In this document: piece after piece, positions 53,082 through 61,763 of the stretch
Layout: each line of letters begins with the position of its first letter
Position numbering within the stretch: the first letter of the stretch is position 1
Source of the DNA: Pseudomonadota bacterium
GTDB lineage: Bacteria > Pseudomonadota > Alphaproteobacteria > Rhizobiales > Methylopilaceae
Direction: 5' to 3'
Assembly (NCBI GenBank): GCA_023388965.1
Contig: JAEWFF010000067.1
Location: forward strand, 1 to 64,000
DNA: 64,000 bases
The notes under the pieces: generated by a model
Seen by the model: only the letters and a program-made list of their open reading frames with translations
Told to the model about the DNA's origin: nothing
Database searches by the model: none
Made by a program: the position numbers and the translations under genes

Positions 53082-54812
53082 TCAGTCCTCCTTCTCCTCG
53101 CGCTGCTTGAGCGCCGCGCCGAGGATGTCGCCGAGCGAGGCGCCCGAATCGGTCGAGCCGTACTGGGCGATCGCTTCCTTCTCCTGCGCGACTTCATACG
53201 CCTTGATGGAGAGGTTGACCTTGCCGGTCTTCTTGTCGGCGGCGGTCACGCGCGCATCGACCTTCTGGCCGACCGAGAAGCGTTCCGGACGCTGGTCGTT
53301 GCGGTCACGCGCGAGATCGGCGCGGCGGATGAACGCGGTCTGGCCGCCATCGACGATCTGGACCTCGATGCCGCCGTCCTCGATCTTCGTGACCTCGACG
53401 GTGACGACCGCATTCTTCCTCAACGCGCCGCCGCCCGACGCACCGGCCTCGCCGCCGCTCGCGGCGCCGCCTTCGGTGAGCTGCTTGATGCCGAGCGAGA
53501 TGCGCTCCTTCTCGACATCGACGTCGAGAACGACCGCCTTGACCATGTCGCCCTTCTTGTAGTCCTCGATCGCCTGCTCGCCCGGACGGCTCCAGTCGAG
53601 ATCGGACAGATGGACCATGCCGTCGACATCGCCGTCGAGGCCCAGGAACAGGCCGAACTCGGTCTTGTTCTTGACCTCGCCCTCGACCTCGGTGCCGGGC
53701 GTGTACTTCTCGGCGAAGGCTTCCCACGGATTCTGCAGCGTCTGCTTCAGGCCGAGCGAGATGCGGCGCTTGGAGCTGTCGACTTCGAGCACCTGCACGT
53801 CGACTTCCTGCGAGGAGGAGACGATCTTGCCGGGGTGGACGTTCTTCTTGGTCCACGACATTTCGGACACGTGGATCAGGCCTTCGATGCCCGGCTCCAG
53901 CTCCACGAACGCGCCGTAATCGGTGATGTTGGTCACGCGGCCCGTGAACTTCGTACCGACAGGGTACTTGGCCTCGATGCCTTCCCACGGATCGGCGAGA
54001 AGCTGCTTCATGCCGAGCGAGATGCGGTGCGTCTCGTGGTTGATCTTGATGATCTTGACCTTCACCGTCTGGCCGATGTTGAGCACTTCGGTCGGATGGT
54101 TGACGCGGCGCCACGCAATGTCGGTGACGTGGAGCAGGCCGTCGATGCCGCCGAGGTCAACGAACGCACCGTAATCGGTGATGTTCTTCACGACGCCGTC
54201 GATGATCTGGCCCTCTTCCAGGTTCTGGACGAGTTCCTGACGCTGTTCGGCTCGCGTCTCCTCGAGCACCGTGCGGCGTGAGACGACGATGTTGCCGCGG
54301 CGGCGGTCCATCTTCAGAATCTGGAACGGCTGCGGCATGCCCATCAGCGGGCCGACATCGCGCACCGGGCGGATATCGACCTGGCTGCGCGGCAGGAAGG
54401 CCACGGCGCCGTCGAGATCGACGGTGTAGCCGCCCTTGACCTGGTTGAAGATGACGCCTTCGACCTTCTCGTTGGCGTTGAAGGCCTCTTCGAGCTTGAC
54501 CCAGCTCTCTTCGCGGCGGGCCTTGTCGCGGGAAATGACGGCTTCACCGAGCGCGTTCTCGATGCGCTCAAGGTAAACCTCGACCTCGTCGCCGACGCTG
54601 AGGCCATGATCGCGGCCGTGGCCGCCGAATTCGCGGAGCGCGACGCGCCCTTCGGTCTTCAGACCGACATCGATGACTGCGACATCCTTTTCGATGGCGG
54701 TGACGGTGCCCTTGATGACGGAGCCTTCGGCGAGGTCCTGCTCGGCGAATGAGGCTTCCAGAAGGGCGGCAAAATCGTCGTGGAGTTTGGATTGATGGGC
54801 GACAGCGTTCAT
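53082..54812 (-). CDS. rpsA: 30S ribosomal protein S1
   Basis: 576 residues, six S1 (OB-fold) repeats. Repeats three to five carry the classic phrases VKNITDYGAFVDLGGIDGLLH, VTNITDYGAFVELEPGIEGLI (in parts) and VKNKTEFGLFLGLDGDVDG. S1 binds mRNA leaders on the 30S subunit. ATG 54812 is chosen because family members start near MNAVAHQSK-type sequence; upstream codons are unrelated. A 162-bp leader separates it from cmk, as usual for this autoregulated gene; no specific leader structure is claimed. Confidence 0.96.
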   Translation of the reverse strand: MNAVAHQSKLHDDFAALLEASFAEQDLAEGSVIKGTVTAIEKDVAVIDVGLKTEGRVALREFGGHGRDHGLSVGDEVEVYLERIENALGEAVISRDKARREESWVKLEEAFNANEKVEGVIFNQVKGGYTVDLDGAVAFLPRSQVDIRPVRDVGPLMGMPQPFQILKMDRRRGNIVVSRRTVLEETRAEQRQELVQNLEEGQIIDGVVKNITDYGAFVDLGGIDGLLHVTDIAWRRVNHPTEVLNIGQTVKVKIIKINHETHRISLGMKQLLADPWEGIEAKYPVGTKFTGRVTNITDYGAFVELEPGIEGLIHVSEMSWTKKNVHPGKIVSSSQEVDVQVLEVDSSKRRISLGLKQTLQNPWEAFAEKYTPGTEVEGEVKNKTEFGLFLGLDGDVDGMVHLSDLDWSRPGEQAIEDYKKGDMVKAVVLDVDVEKERISLGIKQLTEGGAASGGEAGASGGGALRKNAVVTVEVTKIEDGGIEVQIVDGGQTAFIRRADLARDRNDQRPERFSVGQKVDARVTAADKKTGKVNLSIKAYEVAQEKEAIAQYGSTDSGASLGDILGAALKQREEKED

Positions 54813-54974
54813 GTGGTGTCGTGTTCCTTCAGCACCGGCGGTTCGTGTTGCGGATGCATCCCGGCTCGCCGGAAACATGACCTAAGCCCTGAAATTCAGG
54901 ACCCGGGCCGGCGCTAAGAGCGGGTCGGGACGCGGTTCTCAGGTTCCGGGCTTTGCGGGCTGAATGGAGCCCTG

Positions 54975-55598
54975 TCAGGCGGATGCGGCGTCGACAATGG
55001 CGATGGCCGCCCGGAACGCGGCGTCTATATCCATTTTGGTGGTGTCGAGCAAGGTTGCATCCTCGGCCTGCCTCAGCGGCGCGGATGCGCGATTGGTGTC
55101 GCGCTCGTCGCGGGCGCGGATATCGGCCAGAACCTCGTCATAGGTGATGGGGTCGCCGCGCCGCGCCAGCTCCTTGTGGCGGCGGCTGGCGCGCTCCTCG
55201 GCCGAGGCGGTCACGAACAGCTTCACATCGGCATCCGGGCAGATGATCGTGCCGATATCGCGCCCGTCGAGCACCGCGCCTTCGGGCCGGGCCGCCAGCG
55301 CGCGCTGGAGCTGGACGAGGGCGGCGCGCACCATGGGAAAGGCGGCGATCTTCGAGGCGGCCGCGCCCATTTCGGCGCCGCGCAGCTTCTCGTCGTCGAG
55401 ATCGGAGAGGTCGAGCTTGCGGGCGGCGATGGCCGCCTCCGCCTCGTCGTCCAGCGGCTTGCCGGCATGGATGAGGTCGTAGGCGACCGCGCGATAAAGC
55501 AGGCCAGTGTCGAGGTGGCTCAGCCCGTAATGGGCGGCCAGGCGCTTGCCGAGCGTGCCCTTGCCGGAGGCGGCCGGCCCGTCGATGGCGATGATCAT
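54975..55598 (-). CDS. cmk: Cytidylate kinase
   Basis: 207 residues; phosphorylates CMP and dCMP. P-loop AIDGPAASGKGTLGKRLA (about 4-21), LDTGLLYRAVAYD and LDGRDIGTIICPDADVKLFV are diagnostic. Overlaps the aroA stop by four bases (ATGA). aroA-cmk-rpsA is a conserved bacterial order. Confidence 0.96.
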   Translation of the reverse strand: MIIAIDGPAASGKGTLGKRLAAHYGLSHLDTGLLYRAVAYDLIHAGKPLDDEAEAAIAARKLDLSDLDDEKLRGAEMGAAASKIAAFPMVRAALVQLQRALAARPEGAVLDGRDIGTIICPDADVKLFVTASAEERASRRHKELARRGDPITYDEVLADIRARDERDTNRASAPLRQAEDATLLDTTKMDIDAAFRAAIAIVDAASA

Positions 55599-56935
55599 GC
55601 CGGGCCGACCTCGCCGCCGAGCGCGGCGATCAGCGGCATGAAATCGGGGAAGCTGGTTGCGATCATCGTGCCGTCGTCCACGGTCACGGGGCTGTCGGAA
55701 GCAAGGCCCATGACGAGGAAGCTCATGGCGATGCGGTGATCGAGATGCGTCAATACGGTGCCGCCGCCGGGAACCTTTCCGCCGGTGACGAGAAGATCGT
55801 CGCCGTCGATCTCGGCCCGGACGCCATTGGCGATGAGGCCGGCATGGACGGCGGCAAGCCGGTCCGATTCCTTGACGCGCAGTTCGTGCAGGCCGCGCAT
55901 CCGCGTCGTGCCGGTTGCGAAACTCGCGGCGACGGCGAGCACCGGATATTCGTCGATCATCGACGGCGCGCGCTCGGCGGGCACATCGACGGCGCGCAGA
56001 TCCGATGCCCGGACATGCAGATCGACGACCGTCTCGCCGCCTTCGGTGCGGCGGTTCCTCGCCTCGATGTTCGCGCCCATTTCGATGAGCGTGGTGACAA
56101 GGCCGGTGCGCAGCGGATTGTCCATCACGCCTTCGATCACGACGTCCGAGCCCGGAACGATCAGCGCGGCGACGAGCGGAAAGGCGGCGGAGGACGGATC
56201 GGCGGGGACCACGACCTTGTTCGGCTGCAGTTCGGGGCGGCCCTTCAGCGTGATCCTGCGCCCGTGCGCGCCGTGATTTTCGACCTCGATATCGGCGCCG
56301 AAATGGGCGAGCATTTTCTCGGTGTGGTCGCGCGTCGCTTCCTTCTCGATCACGGTCGTCGTGCCGGGCGAATTGAGCGCGGCGAGCAGGATCGCGGATT
56401 TGACCTGGGCCGAGGCCACCGGCGTCTCATAGGTGATCGGAATCGGATCGGACGAGCCCGCTATCGTCATGGGTAGGCGTCCGCCGTCCTCTTCCGCGAC
56501 GATCTCCGCGCCCATCTTCATCAGCGGATCCAGCACCCGGCGCATGGGCCGTTTGCGAAGGCTGGCATCGCCGTCGAAGGTCGCGATGATGCCGTGGCCG
56601 GCGACGACGCCCATCATCAGGCGCGAACCGGTTCCGGCATTGCCGAAATCGAGCACGCCCTTGGGCGGCAGGATGGCGCCGATCCCGGTGCCTGCGACTT
56701 TCCACGCCCCGGTGCCGGTGCGCTCGATCTTCGCGCCGAGCATCGAGCAGGCGCGGCCGGTAGCCAGAATGTCCTCGCCCTCGAGCAGGCCCTCGATCTC
56801 GGTCGTGCCGCGGGTCAGCAGCCCGAAAATGAGGGCGCGGTGCGAGATGGACTTGTCGCCCGGGATGCGGAGCGAGCCTTTCAGCGGGCCGGAGCGGCGC
56901 GCGGCGAGGGGCGTGGGGCTTTGGGAATGCGACAC
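55595..56935 (-). CDS. aroA: 3-phosphoshikimate 1-carboxyvinyltransferase
   Basis: EPSP synthase of the shikimate pathway, 446 residues. Signatures are IPGDKSISHRALIFGLL (about 24-40), DFGNAGTGSRLMMGVVAGH (about 97-115), and RVKESDRLAA near the C-terminal third. In the first conserved block the residue after NAGT is G-S-R, and the Gly/Ala positions that set glyphosate response suggest a class II-like enzyme (NAGTGSR), by resemblance only. First gene of the aroA-cmk pair. Confidence 0.95.
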   Translation of the reverse strand: MSHSQSPTPLAARRSGPLKGSLRIPGDKSISHRALIFGLLTRGTTEIEGLLEGEDILATGRACSMLGAKIERTGTGAWKVAGTGIGAILPPKGVLDFGNAGTGSRLMMGVVAGHGIIATFDGDASLRKRPMRRVLDPLMKMGAEIVAEEDGGRLPMTIAGSSDPIPITYETPVASAQVKSAILLAALNSPGTTTVIEKEATRDHTEKMLAHFGADIEVENHGAHGRRITLKGRPELQPNKVVVPADPSSAAFPLVAALIVPGSDVVIEGVMDNPLRTGLVTTLIEMGANIEARNRRTEGGETVVDLHVRASDLRAVDVPAERAPSMIDEYPVLAVAASFATGTTRMRGLHELRVKESDRLAAVHAGLIANGVRAEIDGDDLLVTGGKVPGGGTVLTHLDHRIAMSFLVMGLASDSPVTVDDGTMIATSFPDFMPLIAALGGEVGPA

Positions 56936-57083
56936 GATTTCGAGGCCATTGGCGAGGGTTCGGAGATGCGGCTGCGTCTAACATAGCAAAGGCCTTGCCG
57001 CCATGCCTGCGGGCCTCTACTTGACAGGTCCGGCGGCGCGCGTCAGGAAGCGCGCCAATCTGCATCGAGCGGTGGAATTTTTC

Positions 57084-57485
57084 GTGGCCAAACCAGAACT
57101 CGGCACCAAACGCGTCTGCCCGACGACCGGACGCAAATTCTACGATCTGAACAAGGATCCGATCGTCTCGCCCTATACCGGAATGGTGGTTCCAGTGGCG
57201 CCTGCGGCCGTGGCGCGCGCTGCGGCGCGAGCGGAGGCCAAGCCGGCCGCCGAGGCCGAGGCGGCCGAGGAGGAAGAAGTCGAAGTCGTCAGCCTCGAGG
57301 ACGCCGACGAGGAAGAGACCGCGACCGGCAAGAAGGGCGCAGCTCCCGATGCCGACGATACCGATGTCGAGGAAGACGAGATTCCCGACGACGATGACGA
57401 CACCTTCCTCGAAGAAGACGAGGACGAGGATGTCGATGCCGCCGATCTGATCGACGGCGATGTCGACGACGACGAGGAAAGCTGA
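57084..57485 (+). CDS. TIGR02300-type acidic protein
   Basis: 133 residues starting at GTG 57084. A short conserved head KPELGTKRVCPTTGRKFYDL...PIVSPYTG with one CP and one Tyr/Phe motif is followed by a long Glu/Asp-rich tail. This is the alphaproteobacterial TIGR02300 family ('FYDLN-DPIVSPYTG'); function unknown. Codons upstream to 57003 lack the family sequence. Divergent from aroA and just upstream of tRNA-Ala. Confidence 0.85.
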   Translation: MAKPELGTKRVCPTTGRKFYDLNKDPIVSPYTGMVVPVAPAAVARAAARAEAKPAAEAEAAEEEEVEVVSLEDADEEETATGKKGAAPDADDTDVEEDEIPDDDDDTFLEEDEDEDVDAADLIDGDVDDDEES

Positions 57486-57632
57486 TCCTTTGCATCCGCG
57501 GATCGTTTCCCTTGAGATGGGCGGCGATTTGTGGTCTTAGACGCCACCCGGCGCACGCGCCGGGTTCGGCTTCCGGCCAGTGCCGGAGTTTTTGAGACTG
57601 TCCGCGCCGGTGTCCCAACCCGGCGCTCAAGT

Positions 57633-57708
<76 letters not shown>

Positions 57709-57776
57709 AATCTCCTCCCCTGAAATCCGGCGAATCGGTTCAACCGGCTGTTCGCCGCGCCTTGCAAAGAGGCGGT

Positions 57777-57791
57777 TTAATTCACACTTAA
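57777..57791. promoter_or_regulatory. CtrA-type box upstream of hsp20
   Basis: TTAATTCACACTTAA is an exact TTAA-N7-TTAA. It overlaps the -10 region of a possible promoter (TTGCAA near 57762). 62 bp before the hsp20 ATG. Whether CtrA binds is untested; the AT-rich promoter could explain it. Confidence 0.45.
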
Positions 57792-57827
57792 AGGTCACGG
57801 TGGATGCCCGTTTCGGGGCCGCCGCAA

Positions 57828-57851
57828 AAAGCCGCTTCACAGGAGGGCTTT
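57828..57851 (+). promoter_or_regulatory. Candidate RNA thermometer at the hsp20 start
   Basis: A short hairpin AAAGCC/GGCTTT encloses the ribosome site AGGAGG (57841-57846) just before ATG 57854. Small heat-shock genes of rhizobia are often controlled by leader hairpins that melt on warming (ROSE type). The sequence here does not match the ROSE consensus, so this is a candidate by position and fold only. Confidence 0.4.
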
Positions 57852-57853
57852 GC

Positions 57854-58273
57854 ATGACCCGGCCGTTTTCAAGCCCGCTTCTTCTGGGCTTCGACGATAT
57901 CGAGCGCACGCTCGATCGCCTGACGAAAGGCGGCGAAGGCTACCCTCCTTATAATGTGGAACGTCTGCCCGCATCTGGCGATTCACCGGAGCGGTTGCGT
58001 ATCACTTTGGCGGTGGCAGGTTTTACGGCTGACCAGCTTGGCCTCACTCTTGAAGACGGCAAGCTGGTGATCCGCGGACGTCAGACCGACGACAAGGAAC
58101 GCGTGTTCCTTCACCGCGGAATTGCGGCGCGCCAGTTCCAGCGCGTCTTTGTACTGGCCGAGGGCATGGAGGTGCTGGGCGCCGATCTGTCCAACGGCCT
58201 TCTGGTTGTCGATCTGGTGCGTCCGCAAATCGACCGGAGCATCAGGAAGATCGACATCGTTGCCCGGTCGTGA
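57854..58273 (+). CDS. Small heat-shock protein Hsp20
   Basis: 139 residues, class A (IbpA-like) alpha-crystallin protein: YPPYNVERL, LRITLAVAGFTADQLGLTLEDGKLVI (in parts), and the core ending FVLAEGMEVLGADLSNGLLVVDL. It binds unfolding proteins in the cytoplasm. ATG 57854 follows AGGAGG. Downstream is a DUF1150 gene, the usual partner in Hyphomicrobiales; hrcA lies 1.1 kb further on. Confidence 0.93.
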   Translation: MTRPFSSPLLLGFDDIERTLDRLTKGGEGYPPYNVERLPASGDSPERLRITLAVAGFTADQLGLTLEDGKLVIRGRQTDDKERVFLHRGIAARQFQRVFVLAEGMEVLGADLSNGLLVVDLVRPQIDRSIRKIDIVARS

Positions 58274-58294
58274 CCGGGCGGAGAGGTGAGTAAG

Positions 58295-58561
58295 ATGATC
58301 GACAAGGCTGCGACTGCAACCACTTCTGTCGTCACCGCATCCGAACTCGCGGGGCTCGGCGGTGGAAAGCTGGCCTACGTCAGAACCATGCTGTCGGAAG
58401 ACATTAACCGGTTGTTCCCGCACGCGCCCGATCTGGAGCCGGGGCTTGAACTGTTCGCGCTTCTGGGCGCCGACGGCACGCCGATCCTCGTGACCGATTC
58501 CCGGGACGCGGCTCTGGCGAATGCCTGGGAAAACGATCTGGAAACGGTCAGCCTGCACTGA
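58295..58561 (+). CDS. DUF1150 family protein
   Basis: 88 residues. The LAYVRTMLSEDINRLFP block and LELFALLGADGTPILVTDSRDAAL match DUF1150, a small alphaproteobacterial family normally encoded just after hsp20. ATG 58295 is preferred over the GTG nine bases earlier. Function unknown; likely heat-regulated with hsp20. Confidence 0.82.
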   Translation: MIDKAATATTSVVTASELAGLGGGKLAYVRTMLSEDINRLFPHAPDLEPGLELFALLGADGTPILVTDSRDAALANAWENDLETVSLH

Positions 58562-58571
58562 CCTCTTGTGC

Positions 58572-59369
58572 CTACGGCCTGTCCGCGAGCGCGGGCAGGT
58601 CGGCGAGAAGGCCGTCGCGGGCGAGCATCCCGCCATATTCCTGTCTTTTCCGGTCGCCGAGGAAAAGGCGCGTAAAGACGATTTCCCTTCCGTTCCTGCG
58701 CGCCCATCCGCCGAACCAGCCGACCGGCCGGCTTCTGTCCAATCCGCCGTCCGCGCCGCGCAGCCAGCCGCTGCCGGTCTTGCCCTGAACCTTCCATCCT
58801 CCCACGTCGAATGACGGCATGATCGCATCCGTCATCGCAAAGGCATGATCGGATACCGGAAGCGTCCGTGCGCGAAGCCTCATGAGAAAGGCGATCTGCT
58901 CGTCGGCCGATATCTGCAGCGATGAGGACAGCCAGGCCCTCGTCAGGCCGTTGTCCTTGCCCGGATCGCCGGAGACGTCGCGATTGCCGTAGCCGAAAGC
59001 CTCGACATAGGCGGCGAATTTCTCCGTTCCGAGCTTTCGCGTCAGTTCCTGCGAGAACCACACCACGGAATCGGCCTCCCAGCTTGCCGGATCGTGGGCG
59101 CGCTTCTCGACCTCGCGGCTGCCGCCGAATTCCTTCCGGTATTCCCAGCGCGGCGTATGGGCATCGCTCAGGATGCCGGAATCGAACCCCATCAGCGCGA
59201 GCGGCAGCTTGAAGGAGGATTGCGGCGGCGCGCGGCGCTCGCACGGACCTTCGCGATAGACGATTCCGCCCGTCTTTACATCGGCAATGACCGTGCAAAT
59301 CTCGTCCGCAATGCCCGCCCGCGTCCACGCGATAAGGACGAGGAGAGCGGCGGCAAGGCGCAGATACAT
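58572..59369 (-). CDS. Class D beta-lactamase-like penicillin-binding protein
   Basis: 265 residues, exported (signal peptide 1-21). All serine-hydrolase motifs of class D are present: Ser51-x-x-Lys54 (PQSSFKLP), Ser101-x-Val (ADSVVWFS), Tyr-Gly-Asn at 127-129 (FGYGNRDVSG), and KTGSGW. Two cysteines near residues 25 and 43 could form a disulfide. It may hydrolyse penicillins or act on peptidoglycan; activity cannot be told from sequence. ATG 59369 has a GGAG site. No AmpR-like regulator is adjacent. Confidence 0.88.
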   Translation of the reverse strand: MYLRLAAALLVLIAWTRAGIADEICTVIADVKTGGIVYREGPCERRAPPQSSFKLPLALMGFDSGILSDAHTPRWEYRKEFGGSREVEKRAHDPASWEADSVVWFSQELTRKLGTEKFAAYVEAFGYGNRDVSGDPGKDNGLTRAWLSSSLQISADEQIAFLMRLRARTLPVSDHAFAMTDAIMPSFDVGGWKVQGKTGSGWLRGADGGLDRSRPVGWFGGWARRNGREIVFTRLFLGDRKRQEYGGMLARDGLLADLPALADRP

Positions 59370-59385
59370 GCGGGCTCCGGAAGGG

Positions 59386-60453
59386 TCAGTTCTCGCCGAG
59401 CAGGCGGCCGACGACGCGCGCCGTGTAATCCACCATCGGAATGACGCGGGCATAATTGAGGCGTGTCGGGCCGATGATGCCGACGACGCCGACAATGTTC
59501 TGGCGTCCGTCGCGGAACGGCGCGGCGATCATGGACGAGCCCGACAGGGAAAACAGCTTGTTCTCCGAGCCGATGAAGATGCGCACGCCGTCGGCGTTCT
59601 CGGCGCGGCCGAGCAGTTCGATCACGTCCTTCTTGCCCTCGAGATCGTCGAGCAGGAGCCGCACGCGCTCCAGATCCTCGATCGCTTTCAGGTCTTCGAG
59701 CAGATTGGCCTGGCCGCGCACGATGAGCTGCGGTTCCGCGCCTTCGCCCCAGCTTGCCAGTCCCGCCTCGACGAGCCCCGCGGTGATGAGGTCGAGTTCG
59801 GCGCTGAGGGCGGCGCGGTCGCGCTCGATCTCGGTCTTGACCTCGGCGAGCGTGCGGCCGGCAATGCGCGCATTAAGGAAATTGGTCGCCTCGATCAGCG
59901 CCGAGGCCGGCAGTCCGGCGGGCAGCGGCAGGATGCGGTTCTCCACCGATCCGTCGGTCGCGACCAGCACGACGAGGCCGCGCCTGGGTTCGAGCTGCAC
60001 GAATTCGATGTGCTTGAGGCGCGTATCGTGTTTGGAGGCCAGCACGACGCCGGCGCCCCGCGACAGGCCGGAGAGCAATTGGCCCGCCTGGCCGAGCACG
60101 TCCTCGACCGAGCGTCCCGCACCGGCGCCCGCGACCTTGGCCTCGATATTGCGGCGCTCGTCCTCCGAAATATCACCGATTTCCAGCATGGCATCGACGA
60201 AGAAGCGCAGGCCCAGTTCGGTCGGCAGGCGTCCGGCCGAGGTGTGCGGCGCCTGAATCAGGCCCAGAGCCTCCAGATCGGACATAACATTGCGGACGGA
60301 GGCCGGCGACAGAGGCGCCGACAGATAGCGCGCGATGTTGCGCGAGCCGACCGGATCGCCGGTGGCGAGATAGGCATCGACAATCTGGCGGAAAATCTCC
60401 CGCGAGCGGTCGTTCAGCTCAGGCAGGCTGAAGCCGGAATCGGGGAGGGTCAT
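59386..60453 (-). CDS. hrcA: Heat-shock repressor HrcA
   Basis: 355-residue repressor that binds CIRCE operators before groE. Winged-helix N-terminus with DPVGSRNIARYLSAPLSPAS and NVMSDLEALGLIQAPHTSAGR (in parts) is typical, as is the C-terminal IGSENKLFSLSGSSMIAAPF. ATG 60453 is taken as start; no clear ribosome site is visible, and GTG 60465 is an alternative. No CIRCE element (TTAGCACTC-N9-GAGTGCTAA) was seen in the window, so its targets are elsewhere. Confidence 0.94.
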   Translation of the reverse strand: MTLPDSGFSLPELNDRSREIFRQIVDAYLATGDPVGSRNIARYLSAPLSPASVRNVMSDLEALGLIQAPHTSAGRLPTELGLRFFVDAMLEIGDISEDERRNIEAKVAGAGAGRSVEDVLGQAGQLLSGLSRGAGVVLASKHDTRLKHIEFVQLEPRRGLVVLVATDGSVENRILPLPAGLPASALIEATNFLNARIAGRTLAEVKTEIERDRAALSAELDLITAGLVEAGLASWGEGAEPQLIVRGQANLLEDLKAIEDLERVRLLLDDLEGKKDVIELLGRAENADGVRIFIGSENKLFSLSGSSMIAAPFRDGRQNIVGVVGIIGPTRLNYARVIPMVDYTARVVGRLLGEN

Positions 60454-60622
60454 GCGCGGTGTCACGTCCGGAATGTCATGCGGCTTCGGTTCTGGATCAA
60501 GCCCCGGCCGTTTGCGCCGTAAACCCTGCCGTCATCCTCATTGTCTTCAAAGCTTGATCTTCGGGGAAGCTCCTTGCGAACATCGCCTTTGGTCTTGGGG
60601 AGGACCGCAGGGAGGGATCGGC

Positions 60623-61648
60623 TTGAGGAGTTTCGCATCGCGCATGCGGGGCGTCGCGGCGGGCGCCGCGGTGCTGGCGCTGGCATCGGCCGGGCTTGCG
60701 GCCGCGCAGGACATGAATTTCTTCCGCATCGGCACGGGCGGCACGGGCGGCACCTATTTCCTGGTCGGCCGGATGATCGCCAATTCCATATCCAACCCGC
60801 CGGGGAGCCGCCCCTGCGAGGAGGGTGGGGCCTGCGGCGTGCCGGGCCTCGTCGCCACCGCCGTCGCGACGAATGCTGCTGCGGCAAACATTGCGGCCGT
60901 TGCCGACGGCTCGCTCGAAGCCAGCCTCACGCAATCGGATGTCGCCTATTGGGCCTATACCGGCACCGGCGTGTTCGAGGGCCGGGGCAGGATGGAGAAG
61001 CTTGCGGCCATCGCCAATCTCTATCCCGAGACGATCCATCTCGTCGCGCGCAAGGGCGCGGGCATCAGGACCATCGCCGATCTGAAGGGCAAACGCGTCT
61101 CGCTCGACGAGCCCGGATCGGGAACCCTTATCGATACGCTGCTGATTCTCGGCGCCTACGGGCTGGCTGAAAAGGATATCGAGGCCGAATATCTGAAGCC
61201 CGATGCGGCCGGCGAGCGCCTGCGCGACCGCCATCTCGATGCGTTCTTCTTCGTGGGCGGGCATCCGGTGGACGCCATTACCGAACTCTCCCGCTCGCTG
61301 GACATCGAACTCGTGCCGATTACCGGACGCCCCATCGATGACCTGCTTTCGGCCAATGCCTTTTTCGCGAAGGATATGATTCAGGCCGGCACCTATGAGG
61401 GCCAGACCACGCCGGTTCCGACCATCAGCGTCAGTGCAATTCTCGTCACCTCGACCGACCGGAACGAAGAATTGATCTACGGCGTGACGAAGGCGCTGTG
61501 GAACAGGAATACGCGCAGGCAGCTCGACGATGGCCATGCCAAGGGGCGGCTGATCAACAAGGAAACCGCCACCGACAATATCGCCATTCCGCTCCATCCC
61601 GGCGCCGAGCGTTATTACCGCGAATCGGGACTTCTGCAGGGGCCTTGA
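60623..61648 (+). CDS. TAXI-family TRAP solute-binding protein (1)
   Basis: 341 residues with a signal peptide ending ...GLAAAQ. The mature start DMNFFRIGTGGTGGTYFLVG is the TAXI (TRAP-associated extracytoplasmic immunogenic) signature. LKGKRVSLDEPGSGTL and YWAYTGTGVF follow. I chose TTG 60623 because GGAGGG lies six bases upstream and the N-terminus then aligns with that of the second copy (LRSFASRM versus MSFAFSIR). It feeds the permease encoded after copy 2. Ligand unknown; TAXI proteins include glutamate-type binders. Confidence 0.9.
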   Translation: MRSFASRMRGVAAGAAVLALASAGLAAAQDMNFFRIGTGGTGGTYFLVGRMIANSISNPPGSRPCEEGGACGVPGLVATAVATNAAAANIAAVADGSLEASLTQSDVAYWAYTGTGVFEGRGRMEKLAAIANLYPETIHLVARKGAGIRTIADLKGKRVSLDEPGSGTLIDTLLILGAYGLAEKDIEAEYLKPDAAGERLRDRHLDAFFFVGGHPVDAITELSRSLDIELVPITGRPIDDLLSANAFFAKDMIQAGTYEGQTTPVPTISVSAILVTSTDRNEELIYGVTKALWNRNTRRQLDDGHAKGRLINKETATDNIAIPLHPGAERYYRESGLLQGP

Positions 61649-61763
61649 AAAGGCCTCTGGCACCGCGATTGTTCGCGTCAAGACTTGATCTTGGCGGCAA
61701 GCCCTAGGAACATCCTTTCATGGAAACCGGCACCATAAAGGCCGGCCAGATAGGAGATTTCCA

